DNA of 64,000 nucleotides from Zhongshania antarctica (GCF_014202945.1 NZ_JACHHW010000001.1:124001-188000); one strand, 5' to 3'; numbered from the stretch's first letter, positions 35,420 through 45,126 are shown. The notes: generated by a model not told the origin, from the sequence alone. A program made the numbers and translations.

Positions 35420-38287
35420 ATGGACAAGACATTTCAGCCCGCCGACATCGAAACCAAGTGGTACCAAAACTGGGAAGAAAGCGGCTATTTTTCGCCGCAA
35501 GGTAAAGGCGACGCCTACAGCATCATGATTCCGCCGCCGAATGTCACCGGCAGTCTGCACATGGGCCATGCCTTCCAAGACTCTATCATGGACGCCCTCA
35601 CCCGCTACCACCGCATGCAGGGTAAAAACACCCTCTGGCAAGTGGGTACCGACCACGCCGGTATCGCCACCCAAATGCTGGTTGAGCGCAAACTCGCCGC
35701 CGAAACCGGCCAAACTCGCCACGATCTGGGTCGCGACGCCTTTTTAGACAAGGTTTGGGAATGGAAGGAAGAGTCTGGCGGTACCATCACTCGCCAGCTA
35801 CGGCGCCTCGGTGCATCGGTAGATTGGAATCACGAACGCTTCACCATGGACGACGGCTTTTACAAAGCCGTGCAGGAAGTCTTTGTTCGCCTCTACGACG
35901 ACAAGTTGATTTATCGCGGCAAACGTCTCGTTAACTGGGACCCCAAACTGCACACCGCCATCTCTGACCTTGAAGTCGAAAACACCGACGAAAAAGGCTT
36001 TATGTGGCACTTCCGCTACCCACTTGCGGACGGCGCCACCACTAGCGACGGCAAAAATTATTTAGTAGTTGCCACCACTCGCCCCGAAACCATGCTGGGT
36101 GACACCGCTGTGGCGGTGAATCCAAAAGATGAGCGCTACGCCTCACTGATCGGTAAATTTATCACTCTGCCACTGGTCGGCCGTCAAATCCCCATTGTCG
36201 CCGACGACTACGTCGACCGCGAATTCGGCACTGGCTGCGTTAAAATCACCCCAGCCCATGACTTTAATGACTACGCGGTTGGTCAGCGCCACAAGCTGCC
36301 AATGATTAACATTCTCGACCAAGACGCCGCCGTTCGCGCTGAAGCCGAGATATTCAATAGCGATAGCTCAGAGAATACAGACCTCGATAAAGCCCTGCCC
36401 GCTAGCTACGCCGGTTTAGACCGCTACGCGGCGCGCAAAATTATTGTTGCCGATCTAGACAGCGCGGGTCTGCTCGAAAAGGTCGACGACCACGCCCTCA
36501 AAGTGCCCCGTGGCGACCGTTCTGGCCTCGTTATTGAACCCATGCTCACCGACCAATGGTTTGTTGCCACCGCAGCGCTGGCCAAACCTGCTATTGAAGC
36601 AGTGGAAGACGGCCGCATCGAGTTTGTGCCCAAGCAATATGAGAATATGTACTTCAGCTGGATGCGCGACATCCAGGACTGGTGTATCTCACGGCAACTG
36701 TGGTGGGGTCACCGCATCCCCGCTTGGTACGACAGCGAAGGCAATATTTATGTTGCCCGCAACGAAGCTGAGGCCAGAGCAAAATACCAGCTGGCCGACA
36801 GCCTTGAACTCAAGCAAGACGACGATGTGCTGGACACCTGGTTCAGCTCTGCGCTTTGGACCTTTGGCACCCTCGGCTGGCCTGAGCAAACCGAGCGCCT
36901 GAAAACCTTCCACCCCACCGATGTTCTGGTCACCGGCTTCGACATTATTTTCTTCTGGGTGGCGCGCATGATCATGATGACCATGCACTTTAATAAAGAT
37001 GAAAACGGCGAGGCCCAAGTGCCCTTCAAGACCGTTTATGTTACCGGCCTAATCCGCGACGAGCAGGGTCAAAAAATGTCTAAGTCTAAGGGCAACGTCT
37101 TAGACCCGCTAGACATGATCGACGGCATTGAACTCGACACCTTACTCGATAAGCGCTGTGGCAACATGATGCAGCCCCAGCTGGCCGAGAAGATCGCCAA
37201 GGCCACCCGCAATACCTTCCCAGAGGGGATTGGCGCCCACGGCACCGACGCCCTGCGTTTTACCCTGTTCTCTTTGGCCTCAACCGGCCGAGACATAAAC
37301 TGGGATATGAAACGCCTCGAAGGTTACCGCAACTTCTGTAATAAAATCTGGAATGCCGCCCGCTACGTGCTAATGAACACCGAAGAGCAGGACTGCGGCA
37401 TCAATGGCGAAGCCGTTGAACTCAGCTTGGCAGATCGCTGGATCATTTCCCGTCTACAGCAAACGGAATTGGCCGTTGCCGACGCCATGACCGCCTACCG
37501 CCTCGACCACGCCTCACAAGCCATTTACGAATTCATTTGGAACGAGTACTGCGATTGGTATCTCGAACTGTCCAAGCCAGTGTTGTGGGACGACAGCGCC
37601 AGCGTAGAAGCCAAGCGCGGCACCCGCCGCACCTTGATTCGGGTTTTAGAAGCCACGCTGCGTATGGCTCACCCCTTTATGCCCTTTATCACCGAAGAAA
37701 TTTGGCAGCGAGTTGCACCCATTGCAGGCATTGCGCTGAAGACTGGCGGCGACACAATTATGCTGCAGGCCTACCCCATTGCCGCCAACGATGAAATTGA
37801 CAGCGATGCGATTGCCGATGCCGAGTGGCTAAAAAGTGTGATTCTGGCCATCCGTAATATTCGTGGCGAAATGAACGTACCGCCGGGCAAAACCCTTAGT
37901 TTGTTGCTTAAAAATGGCAGCGACGAAGATTTACGCCGCCTCAATGGCAACCGCCAAGCGCTCAGCAAACTCGCCAAACTGGACGACATTCAGTGGCTAA
38001 CCGCCAGTGACAATGCACCGATGTCGGCAACGCAATTGGTTGGCAGCATGGAAGTGTTGGTGCCAATGTCCGGCCTGATTGATAAAGTGGCTGAAATTGC
38101 CCGCCTTGAAAAAGAGATTCAAAAGCTCGACAAAGATATTCAACGCATCCAAGGCAAACTCGGTAACGCTGGCTTCTTAGACAAAGCGCCTGCCGATGTT
38201 GTTGCCAAGGAACAGGAAAAACTCGCCGCCCAACAAGCCGCGCAGCAAACCCTGTCGGAGCAAATCAAAAGCATTCAAGCGCTCTAA
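35420..38287 (+). CDS. valS: Valyl-tRNA synthetase
   Basis: 955 residues from ATG 35420 ([19 protein letters not shown]), the usual ValRS start; upstream codons 35291-35419 do not resemble it. Class I signatures are the HIGH-type motif HMGH in [13 protein letters not shown] and KMSKS in [14 protein letters not shown]. The editing domain contains [15 protein letters not shown]. The C-terminus has the tRNA-binding coiled coil ([19 protein letters not shown]). It charges tRNA-Val and proofreads mischarged Thr. Confidence 0.96.
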   Translation: MDKTFQPADIETKWYQNWEESGYFSPQGKGDAYSIMIPPPNVTGSLHMGHAFQDSIMDALTRYHRMQGKNTLWQVGTDHAGIATQMLVERKLAAETGQTRHDLGRDAFLDKVWEWKEESGGTITRQLRRLGASVDWNHERFTMDDGFYKAVQEVFVRLYDDKLIYRGKRLVNWDPKLHTAISDLEVENTDEKGFMWHFRYPLADGATTSDGKNYLVVATTRPETMLGDTAVAVNPKDERYASLIGKFITLPLVGRQIPIVADDYVDREFGTGCVKITPAHDFNDYAVGQRHKLPMINILDQDAAVRAEAEIFNSDSSENTDLDKALPASYAGLDRYAARKIIVADLDSAGLLEKVDDHALKVPRGDRSGLVIEPMLTDQWFVATAALAKPAIEAVEDGRIEFVPKQYENMYFSWMRDIQDWCISRQLWWGHRIPAWYDSEGNIYVARNEAEARAKYQLADSLELKQDDDVLDTWFSSALWTFGTLGWPEQTERLKTFHPTDVLVTGFDIIFFWVARMIMMTMHFNKDENGEAQVPFKTVYVTGLIRDEQGQKMSKSKGNVLDPLDMIDGIELDTLLDKRCGNMMQPQLAEKIAKATRNTFPEGIGAHGTDALRFTLFSLASTGRDINWDMKRLEGYRNFCNKIWNAARYVLMNTEEQDCGINGEAVELSLADRWIISRLQQTELAVADAMTAYRLDHASQAIYEFIWNEYCDWYLELSKPVLWDDSASVEAKRGTRRTLIRVLEATLRMAHPFMPFITEEIWQRVAPIAGIALKTGGDTIMLQAYPIAANDEIDSDAIADAEWLKSVILAIRNIRGEMNVPPGKTLSLLLKNGSDEDLRRLNGNRQALSKLAKLDDIQWLTASDNAPMSATQLVGSMEVLVPMSGLIDKVAEIARLEKEIQKLDKDIQRIQGKLGNAGFLDKAPADVVAKEQEKLAAQQAAQQTLSEQIKSIQAL

Positions 38288-38563
38288 GAGGCTCGCTAAC
38301 CCTGCTATAAACGCCGCAGCCGTAGACAATTACGCTGAAGCGGCTATAGTGGGGTTTAACACTGGCCCGATACCCCGCCGTATAGTGATGCTTGCACGTA
38401 TTTGCCAAGCGCTGCACTTTCCAGCGCACCCTCTCCCTCGCAGTACCTGCAACGCCCCCGTTTTCCCTAAGCATTCAGCACAATTTCAGCTCGCCACTGG
38501 CAGCACACACCGAATTTCTTATTATTTTATTCCCTGCAATGAACATATCTGCGAGGTACAACG

Positions 38564-38773
38564 ATGAGTGAACGCGTTTCAGGCACGGTTAAGTGGTTTA
38601 ATAACGCAAAGGGCTTTGGCTTTATTAGCCACAGCGAAGGAAGCGATGTTTTTGTGCACTTTAGATCGATTCGCGGCGAAGGTTATCGCACTTTAGATGA
38701 GGGCCAAGCCGTGGAGTTTAATTTAATCAGCGGCCCCAAAGGCTTGCAGGCCGAAGATGTTATTAAAATCTGA
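38564..38773 (+). CDS. Cold-shock-domain protein (CspA family)
   Basis: 69 residues, single CSD. RNP-1 is KGFGFI and RNP-2 is VFVHF; it starts [15 protein letters not shown]. Instead of the usual HFSAI it has [17 protein letters not shown], a variant shared with the membrane-anchored CSD at 41717. GAGG precedes the ATG. The 276-nt gap upstream would allow a long 5' leader like those of cold-shock mRNAs, though no cold box was identified. It is convergent with the PAS kinase gene. Confidence 0.92.
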   Translation: MSERVSGTVKWFNNAKGFGFISHSEGSDVFVHFRSIRGEGYRTLDEGQAVEFNLISGPKGLQAEDVIKI

Positions 38774-38782
38774 GCTACGGCC

Positions 38783-41416
38783 TTACGCCCCGCTAACAAC
38801 CGGGCTCAAGCCTCGCTGTTCACGCTCAAGCGCTCGCAGCAAGGCGGAGGGCAATAACGGGTCGGTGTAAACACGATCTACACTTAAAGCTGCCTTGTCT
38901 CTCGGTCGTTCGCTTAGCGCGAGCATTTTCAGATTATGCTTAACACAGTAATCCTGTACGCTTTGATTATTCGCCAGCGCTAACACTACTCCCGGCAGGG
39001 CAAGCCCCTCTACTTTTGCGCTTAACTCAGCAAGTGACTCAAACCAATGCACCTCATACCTATTTACCGCTAGAATCACATCCACGGCATTGCGTAGCAG
39101 CACATCAGGAATACTAGCAAGTACCGCAACTCGTCGAGGCTCCTCAACAACTACTTGCGTTTCCGGCACCCCAACGACAATCTGCACCGAGAAACAGGTA
39201 TCGCTCCCAGGGTCACTGTCCAGTGTGATTTGACCGCCCATTAGTTTCACGATTTTTGCGGAAATAGCTAATCCTAAGCCAGTGCCACCAAAGCGACGCG
39301 CGCGACTTGTTTCAACCTGCACAAATGGCTCAAAAAGCTGGCTGCGCTGTTCACTGGAAATACCGATGCCATTATCAATAACCTTAATTTCCAAGCGTTG
39401 CTGCCCCCGCGCCACACCTGACTGATCAGCTGCCAAACCTAAGTGCAGCCGAATAAGCCCATGAGGCGCTGCGTACACCGAAAACTTAATGGCGTTATCG
39501 ATGAGATTACCCAGCACTTTGCGTAAATAGGCTGCATCTGCAATCACAATTACCGGCAAGTCAGGCTCAACATGCAGTATAAATCGCTGCTTATTTTTTG
39601 CGACTTGCAAACCCACGCTGTCGACAACGCCTTCAACAAACTCAACAAATTGCAGTTCGGCTGGATTAATTTCTGCACTTTCCGACTCAAGCGCCACATA
39701 ATCTAGAATATGATCGAGGGTCGATAGCAAGCTTTGTGAGGAGCGGCGAACAGTATCCACCATCATTTTTTGTTCGCGATCCAGCGTGGTCTTCGCCAAC
39801 AAATCCGTCATGCCAATCACACCGTTCATGGGCGTTCTTATCTCGTGGCCCATAACAGCTAAAAACGCCGCTTTGGCGCTGTTCGCAGCCTCTGCGCTAA
39901 CCAAGGCATTCTCTAATTGCTGGGTACGCAGGCGGACACGATCTTCCAAATTGCGGTTTAAACGCAACACTTCCCGTTCGACCTCTTTGAAGGAGGTCAC
40001 ATCAGAGTGCACACCCACCATTCGCAACACTTTTCCATTGCCGTCGCGCTGCGCACAAGCTCGGCTCACCACATCGCGAACACTGCCGTCGCGGCAACGC
40101 AAACGATGCTCGGCGCGGAACAAGACATCCCTTCCTCGTAAAAAGGCGTCTAGCTCGCGCTTTACCCGAGGCCGGTCTTCCGGAAATACGCAGTCTTCGA
40201 ATACCACTAAGCCATTTAGCGGGTGGCCACCTAAAATACCCATCATCTCTAGCCAAGACGCACTAAATAGAACCTCATTGGTAGTAAGATCCCAGTCCCA
40301 CAGGCCATCTCTAGACGCCGTCATAGCCATATCAAAGCGACGCTGCACCCGCTGGTAACGCTGATACAAGGCGCGCTGCTCTCTCACATCGCGAAAACTG
40401 ACGACTAATACATCTCCTTCAGCGGTTTCAAAATCGCCAAAGTACAATTCCACTGGCAGTTCTTTGCCATCGGCATTAAGGAGCAAGAGCTCTCGGCCTT
40501 TGACCATGCCGCTTTTTGTTTCAAGATGATTCTGACTGTATAGCTGGTATTGCTGCCAAAACCGCTTAGGTAAAATTTGCGCTATCGTTGCTTGTTGATA
40601 CCACTCCGGCGAATGCCCCAAAAAAGCCGACACGGCCTTACTCGCCCCAATAATTTCTCCTGTGCGGGTAGTTAATAACACTAAGCCAGGCAAACTACTG
40701 ATCAAGCGATTGAAATATTCCCGGGTATTCAGCAGTTGCTGATGCTCTTTAGCAAAATGTCTCGACGTTACAATACCGCCAAACAATGGAACAAACCCCA
40801 GTACAATCAAAAAGATAACAAGATAAGACTGCGTATAATTTAAGTGCCGTGAACCCAAAGCTTGGGTCGCTAAATCGTTCACCCACTTTTTTTGTTGTGC
40901 ACGCAAACTTTGTAAATCACGGATTAACGTTTGGGTGTCGACCTGCGGATTAAGGGGAATCAAATTAGGCTGTCCCCCTACGCCAGCATTAGGGCTATAG
41001 CTATTCAATTCAAAGCTGGTATACACGCCAAGCAATCGCCAGAGATCCACTCTTATGTCTTTTGGGAAGCCCAGCATACCCTCACTAAGTAACAACTGAC
41101 GGGCGGAGGTTAAGCGTGCACGGATGCTATCTGACACAAACAGATCACCCGCATTTAAAGCATCCATGAACTCTTTTATGACAAGCCCACGGTTCGTTAG
41201 CGCGTCCAAGGCAAATAAGGAATCTTCTTGAATCTGAATTTGCGCGACGACCTTTGTTGCATTGTCGACTTTCGCCGTCGCATCGATAAACCGAGTGGCC
41301 TCAGTTACCGTTATGAGGACCATTAGTGTAAATAACGCAACAATAGACGAATTAAGAATGGCGCGATTCCGATTTTCGCCATTCAATCTTTCCTTAGATT
41401 TCACCCAATCACGCAC
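38783..41416 (-). CDS. PAS-domain sensor histidine kinase with degenerate receiver-like C-terminus
   Basis: 877 residues from a GTG with GAGG 8 nt upstream. An N-terminal membrane helix, a periplasmic helical region (about 45-200) and a second helix (FLIVLGFVPLFGGIV) are followed by two PAS domains (SLPGLVLLTTRTGEIIGAS; DGLWDWDLTTNEVLFSASW). HisKA has GHEIRTPMNGVIGMTDL; HATPase has DNGIGISSEQRSQLFEPF and GTGLGLAISAKIVKLMGG. The last 115 or so residues resemble a receiver domain, but the region of the phospho-Asp reads VVLALANN, so phosphotransfer there is unlikely. No response regulator is adjacent. Confidence 0.88.
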   Translation of the reverse strand: MRDWVKSKERLNGENRNRAILNSSIVALFTLMVLITVTEATRFIDATAKVDNATKVVAQIQIQEDSLFALDALTNRGLVIKEFMDALNAGDLFVSDSIRARLTSARQLLLSEGMLGFPKDIRVDLWRLLGVYTSFELNSYSPNAGVGGQPNLIPLNPQVDTQTLIRDLQSLRAQQKKWVNDLATQALGSRHLNYTQSYLVIFLIVLGFVPLFGGIVTSRHFAKEHQQLLNTREYFNRLISSLPGLVLLTTRTGEIIGASKAVSAFLGHSPEWYQQATIAQILPKRFWQQYQLYSQNHLETKSGMVKGRELLLLNADGKELPVELYFGDFETAEGDVLVVSFRDVREQRALYQRYQRVQRRFDMAMTASRDGLWDWDLTTNEVLFSASWLEMMGILGGHPLNGLVVFEDCVFPEDRPRVKRELDAFLRGRDVLFRAEHRLRCRDGSVRDVVSRACAQRDGNGKVLRMVGVHSDVTSFKEVEREVLRLNRNLEDRVRLRTQQLENALVSAEAANSAKAAFLAVMGHEIRTPMNGVIGMTDLLAKTTLDREQKMMVDTVRRSSQSLLSTLDHILDYVALESESAEINPAELQFVEFVEGVVDSVGLQVAKNKQRFILHVEPDLPVIVIADAAYLRKVLGNLIDNAIKFSVYAAPHGLIRLHLGLAADQSGVARGQQRLEIKVIDNGIGISSEQRSQLFEPFVQVETSRARRFGGTGLGLAISAKIVKLMGGQITLDSDPGSDTCFSVQIVVGVPETQVVVEEPRRVAVLASIPDVLLRNAVDVILAVNRYEVHWFESLAELSAKVEGLALPGVVLALANNQSVQDYCVKHNLKMLALSERPRDKAALSVDRVYTDPLLPSALLRALEREQRGLSPVVSGA

Positions 41417-41716
41417 GAAACTACCTCAGCCTTAATTAACTCATCAAGAATGCCCGTAAGCCGTGCCAGCCACCATGCGTAATTTCCACTAAATTCCAGC
41501 ATATTCACCCGTTAACAGCTGTATTTAGCTTAGCCTAACAGTACAGAACCCGCTCTCGCGATACGCCGATATTCGATTAAATTTGAGTCTTAATGACTTC
41601 AGCTCTAGCACCGCGACGTTAGGCGCCAGAAATGCTATGATTCGCGCCGGGTTTATACATGTCGAACCCATTAACAGCACTATGCACCATTTCATTTCAG
41701 CTATATTTGGATTTAT
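41417..41716. other. Divergent intergenic region, no gene seen
   Basis: 300 bases between the leftward PAS kinase and the rightward membrane-anchored CSD gene. I find no ORF with a ribosome site, and no clear promoter or terminator. It must contain both promoters and probably the 5' leader of the CSD mRNA. Confidence 0.5.
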
Positions 41717-42109
41717 ATGTTACTGATAATTAGAATTATTTTACTTGCCATCTTAAGTTTCGCCAGCCTTTGGGCGCTTCAACTCATCGGATTAGACGCT
41801 CTGCAAATTGTACCGGCAGCCATTATTAGTATTGCCGTTGCACTCGCCATGATGCTATCGCCCTGCTTGCCCAGCTTAGCGGACAAGTTCAAAAGTCAGC
41901 GTGAACGCGGCACGGTTAAGTGGTTTAACGTTAGCAAAGGCTACGGATTTATTACCCGTGATGCCGGCGGTGATGTTTTCGTACACTTCCGCTCAATTCG
42001 CGGCCAGGGACGCGGCCGCCGCAGCTTAAACGAAGGGCAATTAGTCGAGTTTGTGTTAAGTGAAGGCGAAAAAGGCCCCCAGGCAGAAGAAGTTTCAGTC
42101 TTAAAATAA
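41717..42109 (+). CDS. Membrane-anchored cold-shock-domain protein
   Basis: 130 residues with GGA before the ATG. The first 50 residues form two hydrophobic helices ([20 protein letters not shown] and [16 protein letters not shown]), predicting a hairpin with both ends in the cytoplasm. A basic linker ([10 protein letters not shown]) follows. Residues about 65-130 are a full CSD with KGYGFI (RNP-1) and VFVHF (RNP-2). The CSD has two extra residues in [17 protein letters not shown] compared with the free CSD at 38564, which is otherwise very similar. It probably tethers nucleic acid to the inner membrane. Confidence 0.88.
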   Translation: MLLIIRIILLAILSFASLWALQLIGLDALQIVPAAIISIAVALAMMLSPCLPSLADKFKSQRERGTVKWFNVSKGYGFITRDAGGDVFVHFRSIRGQGRGRRSLNEGQLVEFVLSEGEKGPQAEEVSVLK

Positions 42110-42118
42110 GCAGTGCCT

Positions 42119-42148
42119 GTAACCTTGGGGCTCACGCGCCAAGGTTAC
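42119..42148. terminator. Perfect 10-bp hairpin between convergent genes
   Basis: GTAACCTTGG and CCAAGGTTAC enclose a 10-nt loop, 10 nt after the CSD stop and 34 nt past the slyX stop on the other strand. There is no U-run immediately after it on either strand, so termination efficiency is uncertain. It may serve both transcripts. Confidence 0.45.
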
Positions 42149-42181
42149 CCTCCTCTACGACACTAAAATAACACCGAGCCC

Positions 42182-42403
42182 TCAATAATGGGGCGGCCTA
42201 TCCATGTCAATTGACTGGCTAGCGCCATCAGATACCGTGCTTTGCTGACGAATTTGCTCACTAAGCTGTGTAATGGCATTACGCATGTTTTGCAATTCAC
42301 GATCTTGCGCCACCACCCGATCATTTAAGGCAGCAAGTAAATCCTCTTGAAAGGCAAATTGACTTTGCAGCTCAATTAATTGGGCAGAAACATCGCCGAC
42401 CAT
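42182..42403 (-). CDS. slyX: SlyX family protein
   Basis: 73 residues from ATG 42403 with GGAG 8 nt upstream; the ORF to 42439 is longer than the family. A coiled coil (ELQSQFAFQEDLLAALNDRVVAQDRELQ) fills the first two thirds and RPPHY ends the protein, as in all SlyX. Function is unknown; in enterobacteria it lies near slyD. Here it is divergent from yciH. Confidence 0.88.
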   Translation of the reverse strand: MVGDVSAQLIELQSQFAFQEDLLAALNDRVVAQDRELQNMRNAITQLSEQIRQQSTVSDGASQSIDMDRPPHY

Positions 42404-42494
42404 TATCCACACTCCACTGATAGTTTTTACGAGAAACACGCTAAAAGCCGCGTGCTGCCATTATAATCAGCACAGCCTAAAAAAGGAGAAAATC

Positions 42495-42842
42495 GTGCCT
42501 AGACTTGTTTATTCCACCGACCAAGGTCGCCTTTGCCCAGAATGCCAGCAAGCCACTGGCAATTGCCAATGTAAAACCATCGGCGCAACCCTACCCGAAG
42601 GCGACGGTATAGCCCGCATCCGCCGTGAAACCAAAGGCCGTAAAGGTAAAGGGGTCAGCATTGTTAATGGCTTACTGCTAGATGACACTGCGCTAAAAAA
42701 CCTGGCCAAGGAATTGCGACAAAAACTCAGCACTGGCGGTGCCATTAAAGACGGCGAAATGGAGTTTCAGGGCGACCATCGCCAAACATTAAAAGCCTTG
42801 TTAGAAGCTAAGGGTTTCCAGGTAAAGCTCGCCGGAGGCTAA
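42495..42842 (+). CDS. yciH: SUI1/eIF1-like translation factor YciH
   Basis: 115 residues from a GTG with a strong AAGGAG. An N-terminal Cys-containing segment (LCPECQQATGNCQCK) precedes the SUI1 domain, with IRRETKGRKGKGVSIVNGL and GGAIKDGEMEFQGDHRQTL. Bacterial SUI1 proteins bind the 30S subunit and can influence start-site fidelity under stress. It ends 23 nt from the convergent sigma-54 activator gene. Confidence 0.92.
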   Translation: MPRLVYSTDQGRLCPECQQATGNCQCKTIGATLPEGDGIARIRRETKGRKGKGVSIVNGLLLDDTALKNLAKELRQKLSTGGAIKDGEMEFQGDHRQTLKALLEAKGFQVKLAGG

Positions 42843-42865
42843 AGCCGACCCCTGAAATTGAAGCG

Positions 42866-44236
42866 CTAAACGTGAATAGCCAATTTACGAATTTTTTCAA
42901 TCAGGGTCGTCCGCCGCAAGCCTAAGTGTTGGGCGGCCTTACTCACCACTCCGCCATGCATAAGCAAAGCCTGCTCAATCCAGGCGCGCTCTAATGCCTG
43001 CATCTGCGCCTTCATATCAAGCCCCTCAGCGGGTAAAGACGCGCTAAGCACATTTTGTTCAATGACCTCGCCAGCCAAGGGACTTCGTATAGAAGTAGAT
43101 TCACGCCAATGCTCTTCACCATAGCGATAATTGTCTGGCAAATCACCGAGGCCCACGACCTTATCTGGGTACATGATAGTTAACCTCTCCAATAAATTCG
43201 CCAGTTCCCGAATATTACCCGACCAGCGATGCTCACACAGTGACGCCATCGCCGAGCCAGCCAAACGCAACTCACCTAGGCCATCGGCACGCAATTGCTG
43301 GCACAGTACGCGAACCAAATGCGGCACATCCTCCGCCCGCTCAGCCAGCGGCGGTACCCGCAAAGGAAATACATTAAGGCGGTAATAAAGATCCTCGCGA
43401 AACTCGCCAGCGGCAATCATTGCCTCTAAGTCTCGATGAGTAGCGGCGACTATCCGCACATCGGCAAACCGGGTCTTATCTGAACCGACCCGCTGAAACT
43501 GACGCTCCTGAATTACCCGTAAAATTTTAACCTGCATATCTAGCGGCATATCGCCGATTTCATCAAGGAACAGTGTACCCCCCTCCGCAAGTTCAAAACG
43601 CCCTGCGCGGCTGGAAATAGCCCCAGTAAACGCTCCCCGCTCATGGCCAAACAATTCGCTCTCTAATAATTCTCGGGGAATAGCACCGCAATTAATAGGG
43701 ACAAACGGTGCATCCCGCCGCCGAGACTGCTTATGCAGGCTTCTGGCGACAAGCTCCTTCCCTGCACCTGATGGCCCGGTGATAAGCACGGTTACGCCCT
43801 TATCGGCAACCTGCCGCGTCAGCCGACGCAACTCGCATATGGCTGGACTAACGCCCACAACCTCCTCACTCAAGGCCATATCGCTGAGCAATTCCTTCGG
43901 TGCCGAAAGGCGCGCCCGCAACCGATACAGCACCTCCAGTACGTCTAGGTAATAGCAATGATCCTTCAAAACTAACGTCGAATTGGATTCAAGATCAGCT
44001 TTCACCAAATGCGCAGGAAGAACCGAAATCACCTGTAAATGACTCGCCGCTGCCCGCGACAGCCATGCATCTTGCTCTGCACTTAACTGGCCGCAAATCA
44101 CCCCATGCCAATCGCTAGGCTTAGCCGAACGCCAATCACTACTGACTTGCGGCTCCCCAAGGGCAGCTAGAAGCGTGAGCAACCGATGTTCCAATTCCGG
44201 TGGCGCGAGAACCAATAGTTTTAATTCTGAATGCAT
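42866..44236 (-). CDS. FleQ/FlrA-like sigma-54-dependent activator
   Basis: 456 residues from ATG 44236. The N-terminal about 125 residues are receiver-like without a clear phospho-Asp, as in FleQ. The AAA+ domain has Walker A GPSGAGKE, the sigma-54 loop GAFTGA, Walker B LFLDEIGDMP, and RVGSDKTRFADVRIVAATH. The region RELANLLERLTIMYPDKVVGLGDLPDNYR is very FleQ-like. A Fis-type HTH (VVSKAAQHLGLRRTTLIEKI) ends the protein. FleQ controls flagella and, with c-di-GMP, exopolysaccharide and adhesins. No flagellar genes are in the window, and a FleQ-box-like site lies 18 nt upstream. Confidence 0.85.
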   Translation of the reverse strand: MHSELKLLVLAPPELEHRLLTLLAALGEPQVSSDWRSAKPSDWHGVICGQLSAEQDAWLSRAAASHLQVISVLPAHLVKADLESNSTLVLKDHCYYLDVLEVLYRLRARLSAPKELLSDMALSEEVVGVSPAICELRRLTRQVADKGVTVLITGPSGAGKELVARSLHKQSRRRDAPFVPINCGAIPRELLESELFGHERGAFTGAISSRAGRFELAEGGTLFLDEIGDMPLDMQVKILRVIQERQFQRVGSDKTRFADVRIVAATHRDLEAMIAAGEFREDLYYRLNVFPLRVPPLAERAEDVPHLVRVLCQQLRADGLGELRLAGSAMASLCEHRWSGNIRELANLLERLTIMYPDKVVGLGDLPDNYRYGEEHWRESTSIRSPLAGEVIEQNVLSASLPAEGLDMKAQMQALERAWIEQALLMHGGVVSKAAQHLGLRRTTLIEKIRKLAIHV

Positions 44237-44254
44237 TAACACCGCTCGATGAAA

Positions 44255-44268
44255 GTCATTTTTTTGAC
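44255..44268. promoter_or_regulatory. FleQ-box-like site, possible autoregulation
   Basis: GTCATTTTTTTGAC (complement GTCAAAAAAATGAC) has the GTCA-N6-TGAC form of the FleQ box (consensus about GTCAATAAATTGAC, recalled from Pseudomonas work; 12 of 14 match). It lies 18 nt before the FleQ-like start and 143 nt before gpt. Function is inferred. Confidence 0.5.
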
Positions 44269-44411
44269 TATACTAATAAACACACTAACGGTCATCCTAA
44301 TTTGTCAAAAAATCGACACCCCGCCACTGTTTCACGCCACCGAGCTCTTGCGGTAACCCCCGCCATCCGGCACAATCTGCCACCTTTGCCGACAGCACAA
44401 AGGTCTCAGTC

Positions 44412-44876
44412 ATGCCGGACTCCAATATCCCCGTCTACTACCTAAGTTGGGATGAACTTCACCGCGACACCCTAAACCTTGCCCGCAAGCTCACCGACCG
44501 GCCGTGGAAAGGCATTATCAGTATTGCTCGTGGCGGCTTAGTTCCAGGCGCCATTTTGGCAAGGGAATTAAATTTGCGCGTGGTCGACACCCTGTGCATA
44601 GCCAGCTACGACCATGACCAACAGGGCAAAATCAATATTCTAAAGACCGTTGAGGGTGACGGTGACGGCTACTTATTAGTCGACGACTTAGTCGACACTG
44701 GCGGCACCGCCAAGATTGCCAAAGAACTTCTACCGAAAGCCTGCTTTGTCACCATTTACGCCAAACCCCAAGCCAAAGCGCTAACCGAGCATTACGTAAG
44801 GGAGTTTGCCCAAGAGACCTGGATTCATTTCCCCTGGGACAGCCAACCTAGCTATAGCGAACCGCTGGTAAAATAA
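44412..44876 (+). CDS. gpt: Xanthine-guanine phosphoribosyltransferase
   Basis: 154 residues, the size of E. coli Gpt. It begins with YYLSWDELHRDTLNLARKL. The PRPP-binding motif is YLLVDDLVDTGGTA. SIARGGLVPGAILARELN is the other conserved loop, and WIHFPWD near the end is characteristic. It salvages guanine and xanthine with PRPP. Divergent from the FleQ-like gene. Confidence 0.93.
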   Translation: MPDSNIPVYYLSWDELHRDTLNLARKLTDRPWKGIISIARGGLVPGAILARELNLRVVDTLCIASYDHDQQGKINILKTVEGDGDGYLLVDDLVDTGGTAKIAKELLPKACFVTIYAKPQAKALTEHYVREFAQETWIHFPWDSQPSYSEPLVK

Positions 44877-44884
44877 GGCTTTTT

Positions 44885-44913
44885 TTGATTCACAGCGGCA
44901 ATCACTATAGAAT
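44885..44913 (+). promoter_or_regulatory. Sigma-70 promoter for tRNA-Arg
   Basis: TTGATT (44885-44890) and TAGAAT (44908-44913) are 17 bp apart, followed by a GC-rich stretch CTGCGGCGCGG typical of stringently controlled stable-RNA promoters. The tRNA begins about 39 nt after the -10. Confidence 0.6.
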
Positions 44914-44951
44914 CTGCGGCGCGGTGGTAAACCACACCATTCGCACTTGAT

Positions 44952-45028
44952 GTCCCCGTGGCACAGCTGGATAGCGCGGCCCCCTCCTAAGGGGCAGGTC
45001 ACAGGTTCAAATCCTGTCGGGGACACCA
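44952..45028 (+). tRNA. tRNA-Arg (anticodon CCU)
   Basis: The 77-nt sequence folds as a full cloverleaf. The acceptor stem is GTCCCCG / CGGGGAC. The anticodon stem is GCCCC / GGGGC around loop CTCCTAA (anticodon CCT, reads AGG). The T stem is ACAGG / CCTGT around TTCAAAT. The discriminator is A45025 and the CCA end is encoded. Confidence 0.97.
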
Positions 45029-45126
45029 TTTCACATCGCTTGTCACCAAAATGCCAAAGCAACTGCAGTCGGCCTGATCCGCCGGTGAATAGCGCGCGAC
45101 AAACCCAAAAATCCAAAAATCCAAAT

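Noticed and set aside
38288-38563. Cold-box or thermosensor leader before cspA-like gene
   Set aside because: The length suits one, but no recognisable cold box or convincing long-range pairing was seen by eye.
39786-40358. 190-residue frame antisense to the PAS kinase
   Set aside because: Contained in the kinase gene and rich in Arg/Ser, without domain features.
44286-44411. Possible sigma-70 promoter for gpt built on TTGACT at 44264
   Set aside because: No acceptable -10 at 16-18 bp; the TTGACT is part of the FleQ-box-like palindrome.
45085-45126. Run of CCAAAAATCC direct repeats after tRNA-Arg as an att site
   Set aside because: No integrase or tRNA 3'-end duplication nearby; simple A/C low complexity near the kinase gene's 3' end.
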